Virus record (IMG/VR): IMGVR_UViG_3300020056_000101
Coordinates: 1-31,588 of that record
Strand: one strand, 5' to 3'
Source: a virus
DNA: 31,588 bases
Shown: positions 17,807 to 26,800 of the stretch, one piece after another
Numbering within the stretch: the stretch's first letter is position 1
Layout: the number at the start of each line of letters is the position of its first letter
Position numbers and translations under genes: made by a program
The notes under the pieces: generated by a model
Told to the model about the DNA's origin: nothing
The model's database searches: none
The model's input: only the letters and a program-made list of their open reading frames with translations

Positions 17807-18928
17807 ATGGCTGCATCTACAACTACTGCCTATTCATTTTTATCAAACGATTATCGTGACGATAATACTTTAGGCGTACCGTACAAAGGTACATCAATTA
17901 GATCTACGAGAACTGGCTTAGATCTTCAATCACAAGGCACGCAGCAATTTAAACTATATATTGGAGACGACGAGCCCACTGTCACCGCTCAAATGGGTGG
18001 TTATCGATTAGATACTGAAGGAAATAGAACTCTGCAAGGATTTGTCAATGCTCATAGTGCTATGAGTCATCTTGATATTTCCAATCACACTTCAGGCGGC
18101 ACGATCAATGATTTTTATATTAATACTAATTGGACTGCCGTCAATAGAAATACTATTGATGGTTTAAGTTGTATCGATCTATCTGCAACCGCTAGTATTT
18201 CTAATTCAACAACTACTACTTTACCTCAAAATTATACACTGTTTTGTGTATGGTATCCACGTGTTTCGAATAGCGGTTGGAGAACATTGTGGCGTGGTAA
18301 TAATGACCATAAGGTCATCGTAAATAATAATGCTACAGATTTGGGTATGTATTCTAATCGTAATGGAGCATTTAGAGACACAGGTTATAACATCTCTATT
18401 CAATGGCAATCTTTAATTGTAGTTGGCAATGGATCTAGCGCTACGTCATATAGTGGTACTCAAACATTTTATGTAAATGGCACAAATGTTGGCACTACAG
18501 ATCGAGTCGGTAGCGGTACAACAATTGATATTTTTGGTTGGTCAGGTCAAAATCCCGGATATTTTAGAGAAATCGGTGTATTGGGCGAGGCACTATCGAC
18601 AACAGATGTTGCAACTCTCGAGGCATTTTTATCCGGATCAGTTTCAGGAAATACTGCAGTTACACACTTTTCTTCTCCTTTAGCAGCAGATCAAAGTTTG
18701 ATAGAATATAGTTCAAATACATTTACTCAATTTACACACAACAATATATTAAATGTACTAAAACCGTCAACTACTAGTATAATAAGTACTGTACCAGAAC
18801 CAGAATTTTCATTTGATAAAACAATCCGAATTACTGCAGCTAATAAAATTCAACCAACTCTACAAAGCGGAGGAGGTAGCGGCGGAGGTGGCGGTACCGG
18901 TACCGTCGAAAAACAAATATGGTATTAG
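17807..18928 (+). CDS. LamG/concanavalin-like protein, paralogue 1 (cassette A, gene 4)
   Basis: A 373-residue protein. Residues ~118-277 read as a LamG/concanavalin A-like jelly roll: YTLFCVWYPR, TLWRGNNDHKVIV, DLGMYSNRNGAF, WQSLIVVGNG, FYVNGTNVGT, then REIGVLGEALSTTDVATLEA, the usual final strand plus helix of such domains. The C-terminus has a glycine-serine linker (SGGGSGGGGGTGT, residues ~353-365) and a short end KQIWY. LamG folds commonly bind sugars, so binding of host surface polysaccharide is a reasonable inference. It follows the propeller-like gene after two bases and has no clear ribosome binding site, suggesting coupled translation. The positional paralogue at 22664-23818 has the same plan. 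Confidence 0.8.
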   Translation: MAASTTTAYSFLSNDYRDDNTLGVPYKGTSIRSTRTGLDLQSQGTQQFKLYIGDDEPTVTAQMGGYRLDTEGNRTLQGFVNAHSAMSHLDISNHTSGGTINDFYINTNWTAVNRNTIDGLSCIDLSATASISNSTTTTLPQNYTLFCVWYPRVSNSGWRTLWRGNNDHKVIVNNNATDLGMYSNRNGAFRDTGYNISIQWQSLIVVGNGSSATSYSGTQTFYVNGTNVGTTDRVGSGTTIDIFGWSGQNPGYFREIGVLGEALSTTDVATLEAFLSGSVSGNTAVTHFSSPLAADQSLIEYSSNTFTQFTHNNILNVLKPSTTSIISTVPEPEFSFDKTIRITAANKIQPTLQSGGGSGGGGGTGTVEKQIWY

Positions 18929-18931
18929 ATT

Positions 18932-19501
18932 ATGATAAATTATCTTTTAGATGTAAACAAAAACCCGTTTTTTATTGAGACGAAAATTGATATACAAGAT
19001 ATATTTAAAAAACACCAAAATAATATTATCGAAGGTTTTGGTAATAAGATAGACGAGTACTCAAATTTAAAAAACCCTGTTTATAGTGTTGGTTATGATG
19101 ATGCACATCTTGAATTAATACCTAAATACGAGGCTGCAATAGGAAATATATTTTATTTAGCTGGTGAAGATAAATCATATAAGATGAAATCGTGGACATA
19201 TGTTCAAACACCTGAAAAACAATTTACTTGGAAATTTCATCATCATAATCATGGAGATATAAAACCAAATTTATGTACGGTTACATATTTTAATGTGCCC
19301 AAATCGGGCGGACAATTCTGTTTTAAGTATGATGATGAAGAATATATAATACAGATAAGAGAAAATTACTTATACATTTTTCCACCATGGTTAATGCATA
19401 CACCGTTACCGCATACTGGCGACGAAACTAGAATATGTTTAAACTGTGATTTTTATACAGATAGTAAATCAGTTTTTAAAGAGTTCGATCATTACTGGTA
19501 A
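18932..19501 (+). CDS. 2OG-Fe(II) oxygenase-like protein
   Basis: A 189-residue protein resembling the putative 2-oxoglutarate/Fe(II) dioxygenases frequent in marine T4-like phages. The double-stranded beta-helix core shows FHHHNHGD (residues 102-109, with H107-x-D109 as a candidate metal pair), TVTYFNVPKSGGQF (residues 116-129), then YIFPPWLMHTPLPH with H156 as the distal metal ligand, and ETRICLNCDF with R167 as the expected 2OG-binding arginine. Which histidine of the HHHNH cluster binds iron cannot be settled by eye. The enzyme would hydroxylate a substrate using 2OG and O2. It is the only enzyme in the fibre array and lies exactly between the two cassette copies; a neighbouring fibre protein is a possible substrate, but this is unproven. 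No clear ribosome binding site; three bases after the previous stop. Confidence 0.8.
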   Translation: MINYLLDVNKNPFFIETKIDIQDIFKKHQNNIIEGFGNKIDEYSNLKNPVYSVGYDDAHLELIPKYEAAIGNIFYLAGEDKSYKMKSWTYVQTPEKQFTWKFHHHNHGDIKPNLCTVTYFNVPKSGGQFCFKYDDEEYIIQIRENYLYIFPPWLMHTPLPHTGDETRICLNCDFYTDSKSVFKEFDHYW

Positions 19502-19506
19502 AATAA

Positions 19507-20550
19507 ATGGCACAAATAGATTTTCCAAATAGTCCTATCAATGGTCAAACCGTTACAGTTAACGGTGTTGTCTATACGTATGATAGTACTAAAAGCCGTT
19601 GGAATCGAACTGTCAATATTAGCTCCGGGGGCGGGGGCGGAGGCGCCTCTGTAACTGTTGGTACTACAGCTCCTACTTCTCCTAGCAATGGAGATTTATG
19701 GTTTGATTCAGAAGATTTATTGTTGTACATGTATTATGCCGATGGGTCTTCGAATCAATGGGTTCAAGTCGTACCTTCAGGCACATCATTATCATCAGGT
19801 GTAAATCCACCTACAACAGCAGATGCTGGTGACTTATGGTTTGATCCTACTGATTTAATATTATACGTTCTATACAATGATGGTAGTTCATCGCAATGGG
19901 TAAAAGTAACTCCCGGTGGTGGAAGTAGTAGTGCAAATACTCTTAGTTTATCTGATTTAAGTGTCACACAAAATCCCGCATCAAATACTGGTACACTTTC
20001 GTATGATACTGTAAATGGTGTTTTTACTTACACACCACCAGATCTCACATCTTTCCTCACATCAGTAAATTATAGTGAAGTAGCAAATACACCGACAAAT
20101 GTTAGCGAATTTGTGAATGACTCGGGATATATTACTAATTATGTCGTGACAGCAAATGACGTAATTCAGTATGAAGCTAATTTAACAATTGATTATGCAC
20201 AGTTGACTAATACACCCACTGATGTAGATGATTATATTAGAGCGTATCGGTATCAAGGTGCTCTGACTATAAATACTGGTACGAAGAGATTTTATTTACA
20301 CGACAGTTATACTTTATCGAATATCTATGCTTATGTAGATACTGCTCCAGTTGGAGCTGATATAAATTTAACTGCAAGAAAAAACGGTGTCTCTTTACAG
20401 AATTTTTCTATAGCAGATGGTAATAATGCTGGTGCTACGACGAGTTTATCTCATTCATTTGTAGCTGGAGATTATGTAACAGTAGATATCACACAGATTG
20501 GATCAACTACAGCAGGTGAGAACTTGTATGTTGTGTTTGTATTTAGGTAA
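19507..20550 (+). CDS. Short modular tail fibre protein (cassette B, gene 1)
   Basis: A 347-residue fibre. Residues 1-~32 are the FPNSPINGQTVTVNGVVYTY module shared with the genes at 23849, 28322 and 29893. Two DLWFD...YYxDGSSxQWV modules follow (about 58-88 and 103-133), linked by glycine/serine runs. Next come TLSLSDLSVTQNP and SEVANTPTNVSEFVNDSGYI, typical fibre shaft pieces, and a C-terminal beta domain with TGTKRFYLHDSY at 257 and the end AGENLYVVFVFR. That last domain matches the C-terminus of the fibre at 13650-15770, marking this gene as the start of the second cassette copy. It lacks the cupredoxin-like insert of its counterpart. Confidence 0.86.
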   Translation: MAQIDFPNSPINGQTVTVNGVVYTYDSTKSRWNRTVNISSGGGGGGASVTVGTTAPTSPSNGDLWFDSEDLLLYMYYADGSSNQWVQVVPSGTSLSSGVNPPTTADAGDLWFDPTDLILYVLYNDGSSSQWVKVTPGGGSSSANTLSLSDLSVTQNPASNTGTLSYDTVNGVFTYTPPDLTSFLTSVNYSEVANTPTNVSEFVNDSGYITNYVVTANDVIQYEANLTIDYAQLTNTPTDVDDYIRAYRYQGALTINTGTKRFYLHDSYTLSNIYAYVDTAPVGADINLTARKNGVSLQNFSIADGNNAGATTSLSHSFVAGDYVTVDITQIGSTTAGENLYVVFVFR

Positions 20551-20555
20551 TAAAT

Positions 20556-20795
20556 ATGGCTCAGATAGATTTTACAAAAGAAACAACTCAATTCGATGAA
20601 AATGGAAATACTGTAATTGTAACAGTTAATCATCGTGCTACACTTGATGATGGTGTAGCAGAAGTTTTTATTATCAACGAAGATGATACTCTCGATTCAA
20701 TTCGATATCAACCATGGAAAACTAATGGCGATGGCAGTCGTTCAGATTGGGTTGATATTAACGAAGTAGTCGACTGGTTTCAAAATACCGATTAG
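20556..20795 (+). CDS. 79-aa acidic protein, paralogue 2 (cassette B, gene 2)
   Basis: Same length and same neighbours as the gene at 15767-16006. Shared features are ATLDDG at residues 28-33 and the C-terminal YQPWKTNGDGSRSDW...DINEVVDWFQ signature, with the aromatic and acidic positions kept. The rest has diverged strongly, so the retained C-terminus is probably the functional part. No known domain, signal peptide or membrane segment is seen. It starts five bases after the fibre stop with TTAGG upstream, and the propeller-like gene follows after nine bases. Confidence 0.85.
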   Translation: MAQIDFTKETTQFDENGNTVIVTVNHRATLDDGVAEVFIINEDDTLDSIRYQPWKTNGDGSRSDWVDINEVVDWFQNTD

Positions 20796-20804
20796 GAAAT
20801 AAAC

Positions 20805-22652
20805 ATGGCTAAGGTAAGAGGCACAACTAAAGGTTGGGGTACTGAAAACGAAGGTACCACAATGGTAATTGAAAGTCCGAATCCAAATCACACTCGTATT
20901 TGGATCGAAGCAGATGGTCATGACAAAGCTACATTAGCTCCTATCTTTGGTTCAATGATGCATCTTCGTAAAGATATGGATAAGAATCAAGCGAGACAAT
21001 ATACTAATGCTCCCAATCGTTATTATCCAACAGATTCGGGTAATACTTTTAGATCTGGCGGCGGACCAGCCACACTAGCGTTGACTAAATCAACCACATA
21101 TAGTCCACAAACCACTTTTACATACGCAAACAACAGGCATAATAATGTAGATTTTTGGCCTATGTTATCGATGGATCCAACTGTAATTTCATCACCGATC
21201 AGACGCATTACTAATCCAACTGATAATAAATCTGTAGATTTATGGTTAAATATGCAAAGCTGGTATAATTGGTATCGATGGATGGCGTGGTACAATTCTG
21301 ATGGTGAATGGGACGAATATCAACCCACACACGAGCATTATTATGATGGTCAAGGTAGTTCAACTGAGATTACTCATCCTATGTTTCCTACAATATGGGA
21401 AGCAGGTACTGATTGGATTTCTATTATCACTAGACAAACAAGATATGATGCATATGTAGCAAGACCGATGTGGGGTCTTGGTCGCAATAAAGGAGCAGAA
21501 TTTACTGGGACAAATGCGACTAATAATACAACTATGCGTAATCCGTATAATATTCAATTTTGCGGTAGATCTGATGTCGATGGTAAAGCAATATACCTAT
21601 ATAATAATCATGATAATGATTATCAACAATATGTAACTAAACATAATGCAGATAGTAATAACACAACTGACTTGCACTATTTTAGCGCCGCACCAACTGC
21701 TGCTGGTACAAGTGCTGGAGGAGCTAGAACAACTACAGTAATCGGAAAAGTTTGTAAATATTCTTCTTCTTTCTTTGACGATCCGACTAGTACCGGAAAT
21801 ACTTGTGCATATATTCCGTATTTCGATACGAATTTAGATTATCATCCTTTCCTATTACAATGGGATAAAACAACAGATACATTTACTCGTAATGAAGATA
21901 TTACTATTACTGGTAATACATCATCATCTTATATTACTAATATGAGAGCAGATGCTGGTGATTTGACTGGCCACGCTCTGACGGGATGGAATGAAACGTT
22001 TGTTAGTGCGAACACTCGTTATCTCACACTCATGATGTTGACAGGTCACCATCAAGAAAATGATACTAATGCACAAGGTCGTACATTTATAACATACACA
22101 ATGAATCCAACTGATCCCAAGCAATTGACTTTTCATAGTACTTTAACAATACCTAAAACACCAAAAGCGGCAGTATTTTTAAATGATGAAAAAACAATGT
22201 TGGGAATTATATGTTACGCTGTAACATTCATATACAATTGGAATAATACGACTGGATGGGAACTAGGTAGTACTATCAGTGAAAATATTACAGCAATGGG
22301 TAGAGATTCTACAGATAGAATATGGGCTAATGCGGTCGGTACTGAATATTCATATGGCGATCTACATATTTTAACACCGTCATTACCTATTAGAGTAACT
22401 ATAAATCCAGCTAGCTCGTCATATAATTATACTGGCACAAATATTAATTCAACTGTAGATATTAGTGCTTATAATATCGAAGGATCTCGAATTGCCACTA
22501 CTGTTGATTTATCAATAGAAGGCAGTACGATGACTTTTTCAGGCGGAGCTACTACTACAAGTATTACGACATCAACTAGTGCAGAAACGACTGTTAATAT
22601 AGTTATCACTGGTGCAGGCGTGAGTGATATAGTTGCTGATGTAAACATTTAA
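20805..22652 (+). CDS. Propeller-like fibre/adhesin protein, paralogue 2 (cassette B, gene 3)
   Basis: A 615-residue paralogue of the protein at 15999-17804. Aligned segments include HDKATLAPIF near the start, YIPYFDTNLDYHPFLLQWDK, TTDTFTRNEDITITGN, RTFITYTMNPTDPKQLTFHS, MGRDSTDRIWANA, and an Ig-like C-terminal end with SYNYTGTNINST and FSGGATTTSITTSTSAE. The blade-like repeats and the C-terminal domain are best kept; the region at about residues 45-230 is poorly conserved between the two, as expected if it carries host specificity. AGGAAA precedes the ATG. Function is inferred as receptor binding or decoration; no enzymatic motif is seen. Confidence 0.82.
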   Translation: MAKVRGTTKGWGTENEGTTMVIESPNPNHTRIWIEADGHDKATLAPIFGSMMHLRKDMDKNQARQYTNAPNRYYPTDSGNTFRSGGGPATLALTKSTTYSPQTTFTYANNRHNNVDFWPMLSMDPTVISSPIRRITNPTDNKSVDLWLNMQSWYNWYRWMAWYNSDGEWDEYQPTHEHYYDGQGSSTEITHPMFPTIWEAGTDWISIITRQTRYDAYVARPMWGLGRNKGAEFTGTNATNNTTMRNPYNIQFCGRSDVDGKAIYLYNNHDNDYQQYVTKHNADSNNTTDLHYFSAAPTAAGTSAGGARTTTVIGKVCKYSSSFFDDPTSTGNTCAYIPYFDTNLDYHPFLLQWDKTTDTFTRNEDITITGNTSSSYITNMRADAGDLTGHALTGWNETFVSANTRYLTLMMLTGHHQENDTNAQGRTFITYTMNPTDPKQLTFHSTLTIPKTPKAAVFLNDEKTMLGIICYAVTFIYNWNNTTGWELGSTISENITAMGRDSTDRIWANAVGTEYSYGDLHILTPSLPIRVTINPASSSYNYTGTNINSTVDISAYNIEGSRIATTVDLSIEGSTMTFSGGATTTSITTSTSAETTVNIVITGAGVSDIVADVNI

Positions 22653-22663
22653 ATAGGCGCTTC

Positions 22664-23818
22664 ATGGGCAGAATAACAATTAGAGCTAATGGTAGTGCGA
22701 CTCAGCCAATTAGATTAAAACGACAAAGTATAAATGTTGAAAGTACATATACTTCTTGGCCGTCATTCGGTGGATTAACAACAAATTTATCTGGTGCTCG
22801 ATACGCAATATCTACTGGCGGTCCATTGCCTGCAGCATCTGCAAATAATGTTTTATCAAGTAACTTAAGTAGTTTATATGCGGCATATGAAGGATCTACA
22901 TTTTCCGCAGGCGTAGAATGGACTGATGATATAGGGTCATCTTCTGCGACGACTTTTCGTGGCAGCCCATTTATTTCATCATCTACTCTCAATAATTATT
23001 CTATTTTAGAAGGCACAACGAACGACGGATTATCATTTCCTACTGGCATTTTACCAGGTGGTACTGGTCAATCATACACTCTTTTTCATGTTGCTAGATA
23101 TAATGGAACAGAACGCAGAATATTTACTTCAGGAAATAGTAATTGGTTGTCAGGTTTTTGGAATGGTAATGCAGGAGTAGCTTATCATGAGGGTTGGTTA
23201 ACTGCACAAACTGATTATGAAACAACAAATTGGGTAATTTCATGCGATCAGGCGGGATTATATCGAAGTAATGGTGTACAGAGAAGTACATCAATTGGCG
23301 GAAATAGAGGCACAACTCTTCTTACTATTAATAATGGAGGCGGAGCTCCCGGCGGAGGTGAAACATCAGATTGGCAAGTTGCAGAAGTTGTAATATTTGA
23401 CTCACAGCTTTCAGCGACAGATATTGATTATGTAGAACAATATTTAGGAATGAAATATCAATTGCCTGTAAATGGTACTATACCGACATCATGGCCATAT
23501 GGCGGTACGTATGGAAATGTATCAGGCCCGACAGAAGATTTAAATAATGTATCGAAGACATTAACAAGTGCTGTTGCCCCGACATATTCATTTAGCGATA
23601 CATTTAATGTTAAATCATCTTTATCACGAAAGTTTGAAAAGATTATTACAACTACTAGCGAAAAAATATATACGTATAATTATTTAGATCAATTTGATTT
23701 ACAAGAATTGAGATCATTGGCCGGCGAGACAAGAGATTATACAAAAGCGCGCGCCATACTATCAAACGTTTCTGGCGGCGGTGGTGGTGCACCAGTAGAT
23801 CCCGAAAGTTGGGAATAA
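22664..23818 (+). CDS. LamG/concanavalin-like protein, paralogue 2 (cassette B, gene 4)
   Basis: A 384-residue protein with the same plan as the gene at 17807-18928. A basic N-terminus (MGRITIRANGSATQPIRLKR) leads to a LamG-like domain at about 115-265: YTLFHVARYNGTERRIFTSG, GFWNGNAGVAYHEGW, NWVISCDQAGLYRSNG, then DWQVAEVVIFDSQLSATDID and a helix, as in the end of concanavalin-like domains. After it come a helical segment (QFDLQELRSLAGETRDYTKA) and a glycine run SGGGGGAP near the C-terminus. Sequence identity to the other copy is low outside the core. A sugar-binding role on the virion is an inference from the fold. Confidence 0.78.
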   Translation: MGRITIRANGSATQPIRLKRQSINVESTYTSWPSFGGLTTNLSGARYAISTGGPLPAASANNVLSSNLSSLYAAYEGSTFSAGVEWTDDIGSSSATTFRGSPFISSSTLNNYSILEGTTNDGLSFPTGILPGGTGQSYTLFHVARYNGTERRIFTSGNSNWLSGFWNGNAGVAYHEGWLTAQTDYETTNWVISCDQAGLYRSNGVQRSTSIGGNRGTTLLTINNGGGAPGGGETSDWQVAEVVIFDSQLSATDIDYVEQYLGMKYQLPVNGTIPTSWPYGGTYGNVSGPTEDLNNVSKTLTSAVAPTYSFSDTFNVKSSLSRKFEKIITTTSEKIYTYNYLDQFDLQELRSLAGETRDYTKARAILSNVSGGGGGAPVDPESWE

Positions 23819-23819
23819 G

Positions 23820-23827
23820 TATAAATA
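23820..23827 (+). promoter_or_regulatory. T4-type late promoter (TATAAATA) before the long fibre
   Basis: An exact TATAAATA in the 30-base gap after cassette B, 21 bases before the ATG of the 1067-residue fibre, with CAGGGAT as ribosome binding site between. This is the only clear intergenic late promoter in the 20-kb fibre array, and splits it into an upstream unit from gp20 and a downstream unit of the long fibre and glycine-rich genes. Confidence 0.8.
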
Positions 23828-23848
23828 TAAAGATCCCAGGGATAATAT

Positions 23849-26800
23849 ATGGCCGCATACAATTTTCCAAATAGTCCGAGCGATGGCGATACCGTTGTTA
23901 TAAACGGGGTCACGTATACCTATAATTCGACTAAAAATGCATGGAAAGACGGGGCAGCATCATCTAGCGGTTCTTCTTCATTTGTCGTTGTAGGTAATAC
24001 AGCACCAGCTACACCTGGCGATGGAGATCTTTGGTACGATACTGCCAATAATGAATTATACGTATACATCGATTCATCAAACACCTGGGCCGATTCTGCT
24101 ACGTTTACACAAGTAGATTACGTAACGAAGGTCGGACATAATCTTGCTGATCCTACTGCTACAGCAGATATTGTTTTAGATGCGGGTGATGGAATAAATC
24201 CTGCTACATATTATGGCGACGTCATTGACAAGACGGCTAATAATTTTGTTGTACTTGATATTTCAACACGAAATTTTTGGGGCAATACAAACGGCACACA
24301 CTTTGGTGAAGTATATGATCCGTCAGGATCTACACTTATTATTGAAAATTCAATTCCAACTCCTACTGTTCATGCAGATCTCGATGGTAATATTTTAGGT
24401 TCTGCAACTGTAGCAGGAAATCTAACACCGACAGCTAACGTAACATATAATCTCGGTTCAGAAACAAAAAGATGGAATGATCTTTATCTGAGCGGAAATA
24501 CGATATATCTCGGTTCACTCGAATTATCAGAAAGTTCTAACGCTCTTTTAATATCAGTTGCTGGTGCAAACGCAGAAACATTTGCTACTCAAGAATATGT
24601 ACAGTCTCAACTAGCCACAAAAGACCAGCTGAGCGAATTGAATGATGTAAACATGGCTGGAATTACGGCTGGAGATTTCCTATTATACGATGGTAGTGAA
24701 TTTTTGCCAGTCGATTTTGCAACTGAAGTAAACACATATGCAGACACTCGTATTAGTCTCGCAAGTATACAAGACTTATCAGATGTAGATGGAGTTGATA
24801 CACCAGCAAGCGGAGATGTTTTATTATATAATGCTGGAAGCAGTAATTTTGGTTTTATTAATCTTGGTAGTGAAATCAATTCATATTTTGATATACGACT
24901 TGCAACAAAAGATACAGACGATCTATCAGAAGGTACTACCAATCTTTACTATACTGATGCAAGAGCAGACGCACGAATAAATCTGCAAACAGGTGCAAAT
25001 CTTGATTTAAGCAATAAGACTACATCTGATCTTGCAGAAGGCACTAATTTATACTACACTGATGCGAGAGCACGCGCAGCTATTAGTGAGAACTCAGCAC
25101 AGTTAAGCTATAATAGTACTACTGGTGTTTTAACGTTCACTCAGGGAGACACTGACACAGTTTCAGAAGGTGCTACGAACTTATACTTTACAGATGCAAG
25201 GGCTAGATCAGCAATCAGCGCATCAGGTGATTTAAGTTATAATAGTACCACCGGTGTAATGAGTTTTACTGAGACTACCACTACACTCAGTATCGGATCA
25301 AATATTTTATCGTACGTCGATGAAACAGGAGCAACGACTAATATCGATTTGTCATTGTATCTCGATGATACAAATCTTGCAAGACTGACATCAGGCGCGG
25401 TCGACGCAAATGGTCTTGCAACATTTACGCGCTCTGACAACACAACATTTACTGTTGACTTCGCTGTTCTCTTCGATGATACAAATCTGACAAGAATTAC
25501 AAGCGGCAGTTTCTCAAATAATGTTATTACATTAACTCGTAGTGATTCAACTACTGCGGCAACTATCGATCTCTCGACAACTTATCTTCAAAATCTTTCT
25601 TCAGAAGATACAGATGATCTAACTGAAGGAGTCAATAATCTCTACTTCACTAATGCTCGAGCAGACGCTCGCATTAACTTGCAGACTGGCGCCAATCTCG
25701 ATCTGAGTCAAAAGACAACGTCTGATCTTTCTGAAGGAACTAATTTATATTACACAGATGCAAGAGCTCGAGCCGCGATCAGCGAGAACTCTACACAACT
25801 GAGTTATAATAGTACAACTGGTGTATTAACTTATACACAGGGAGATACAGACACTGTAACTGAAGGCTCAACTAATCTATATTATACTGATACGAGAGCC
25901 GACGCTAGAATAGCATTACAAGTTGGTGCTAATCTTGATCTAACACAAAAAGATACTGACGATTTATCAGAAGGTTCTACTAACCTTTATTATACAGACG
26001 CGAGAGCTAGATCACATATCGAAGGTGCCGATTTAGATCTAGGCACTAATAAGATATTGTTCTCTAACATGTACGCTACGACTGGTGATTTGCCATCGGC
26101 TACATCATATCACGGTATGTTTGCTCATGTTCATGGAACTGGAGCAGCTTATTATGCTCACGCTGGTAGTTGGATAGAGCTAGCAAATGCAAGTGATATT
26201 CCAACTATTCCTACAATACCATCAGACTTAGATGATTTAAACAATGTATCTAATACTGCGCCGCTCGATGGACAAGCTCTCGTTTGGGATAATGCTAATA
26301 GCGAATGGGCGCCAGGAAATGTAGCAAGCAGTGGAGGAGCTACAGCACTCGGAGATCTTACTGATGTATCGACTACTGGAGCAACAACAGGTCAAGTACT
26401 GAAATATAATGGTAGCAGTTGGGCTCCAGCAGCTGACGCTACTGGCGGCGGTGGTGGTGCTTCCGTCACATCGTCTAATACAGCACCAAGTGCACCAAGT
26501 GAAGGAGATCTTTGGTTTGATACAAGTGATCTCACAATGTATGTCTACTACGATGATGGTAGTAATGCAGCATGGATCACCGTCACTCCAGAAGTAGGAG
26601 GTAGTGGAGGTGTTACGGTATCTTCTACTCCACCTTCGTCGCCTAGTTATGATGATCTCTGGTTCGACGACACGAACCTGATACTTTATATCTACTTCTA
26701 CGACGGAAACTCTGCACAATGGGTACAGACAAATCCATCGGGCGGTGGTTCAACAACAACGCCGAATACATATCAAGAACAGACGCAAAATTATACTGCG

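Larger units (their letters stand above)
15767..18928 (+). repeat. Diverged gene-cassette duplication, copy A
   Basis: Three consecutive genes (79-aa, ~600-aa, LamG-like) occur here and again, in the same order and orientation, at 20556-23818. Each copy is preceded by a fibre with the same C-terminal domain, which shares the 16-base string ACTGGTACGAAGAGAT (15492 and 20275). The copies are clearly related in protein but heavily diverged in DNA. Confidence 0.75.
20556..23818 (+). repeat. Diverged gene-cassette duplication, copy B
   Basis: Second copy of the three-gene set seen at 15767-18928. Gene order, lengths (79, 615 and 384 residues) and short spacings are kept. Stretches such as GGAGCTACTACTACA near the end of the propeller-like genes are identical in both copies, but most DNA positions differ, so the duplication is old or the copies were acquired separately. 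Confidence 0.75.

Noticed and set aside
17807-18928. Glycoside hydrolase or depolymerase activity for the LamG-like proteins
   Set aside because: The fold is shared with some glucanases, but no paired catalytic acidic motif such as ExDxE is visible, so only binding is proposed.
20268-20275. TATAAATA inside the second cassette fibre gene
   Set aside because: Coding sequence (Ile-Asn-Thr codons) ahead of the conserved TGTKR motif. Its place, upstream of the second 79-aa gene, is only loosely like that at 15617, so probably chance.
20549-20556. AATAAATA at the stop/start junction of the second 79-aa gene
   Set aside because: It overlaps the start codon, so a transcript from it would lack the start and ribosome binding site.
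23833-23843. ATCCCAGGGAT palindrome before the long fibre as a terminator
   Set aside because: The arms are 5 bases with a one-base centre and no T tract; AGGGA is better explained as the ribosome binding site.
26237-26719. 160-codon open frame on the - strand
   Set aside because: It is a mirror of the long fibre's repetitive codons, has an odd W/R/C-rich composition, no ribosome binding site, and all surrounding genes run on the + strand. The same applies to antisense frames at 645-938, 29260-29760 and 30885-31127.
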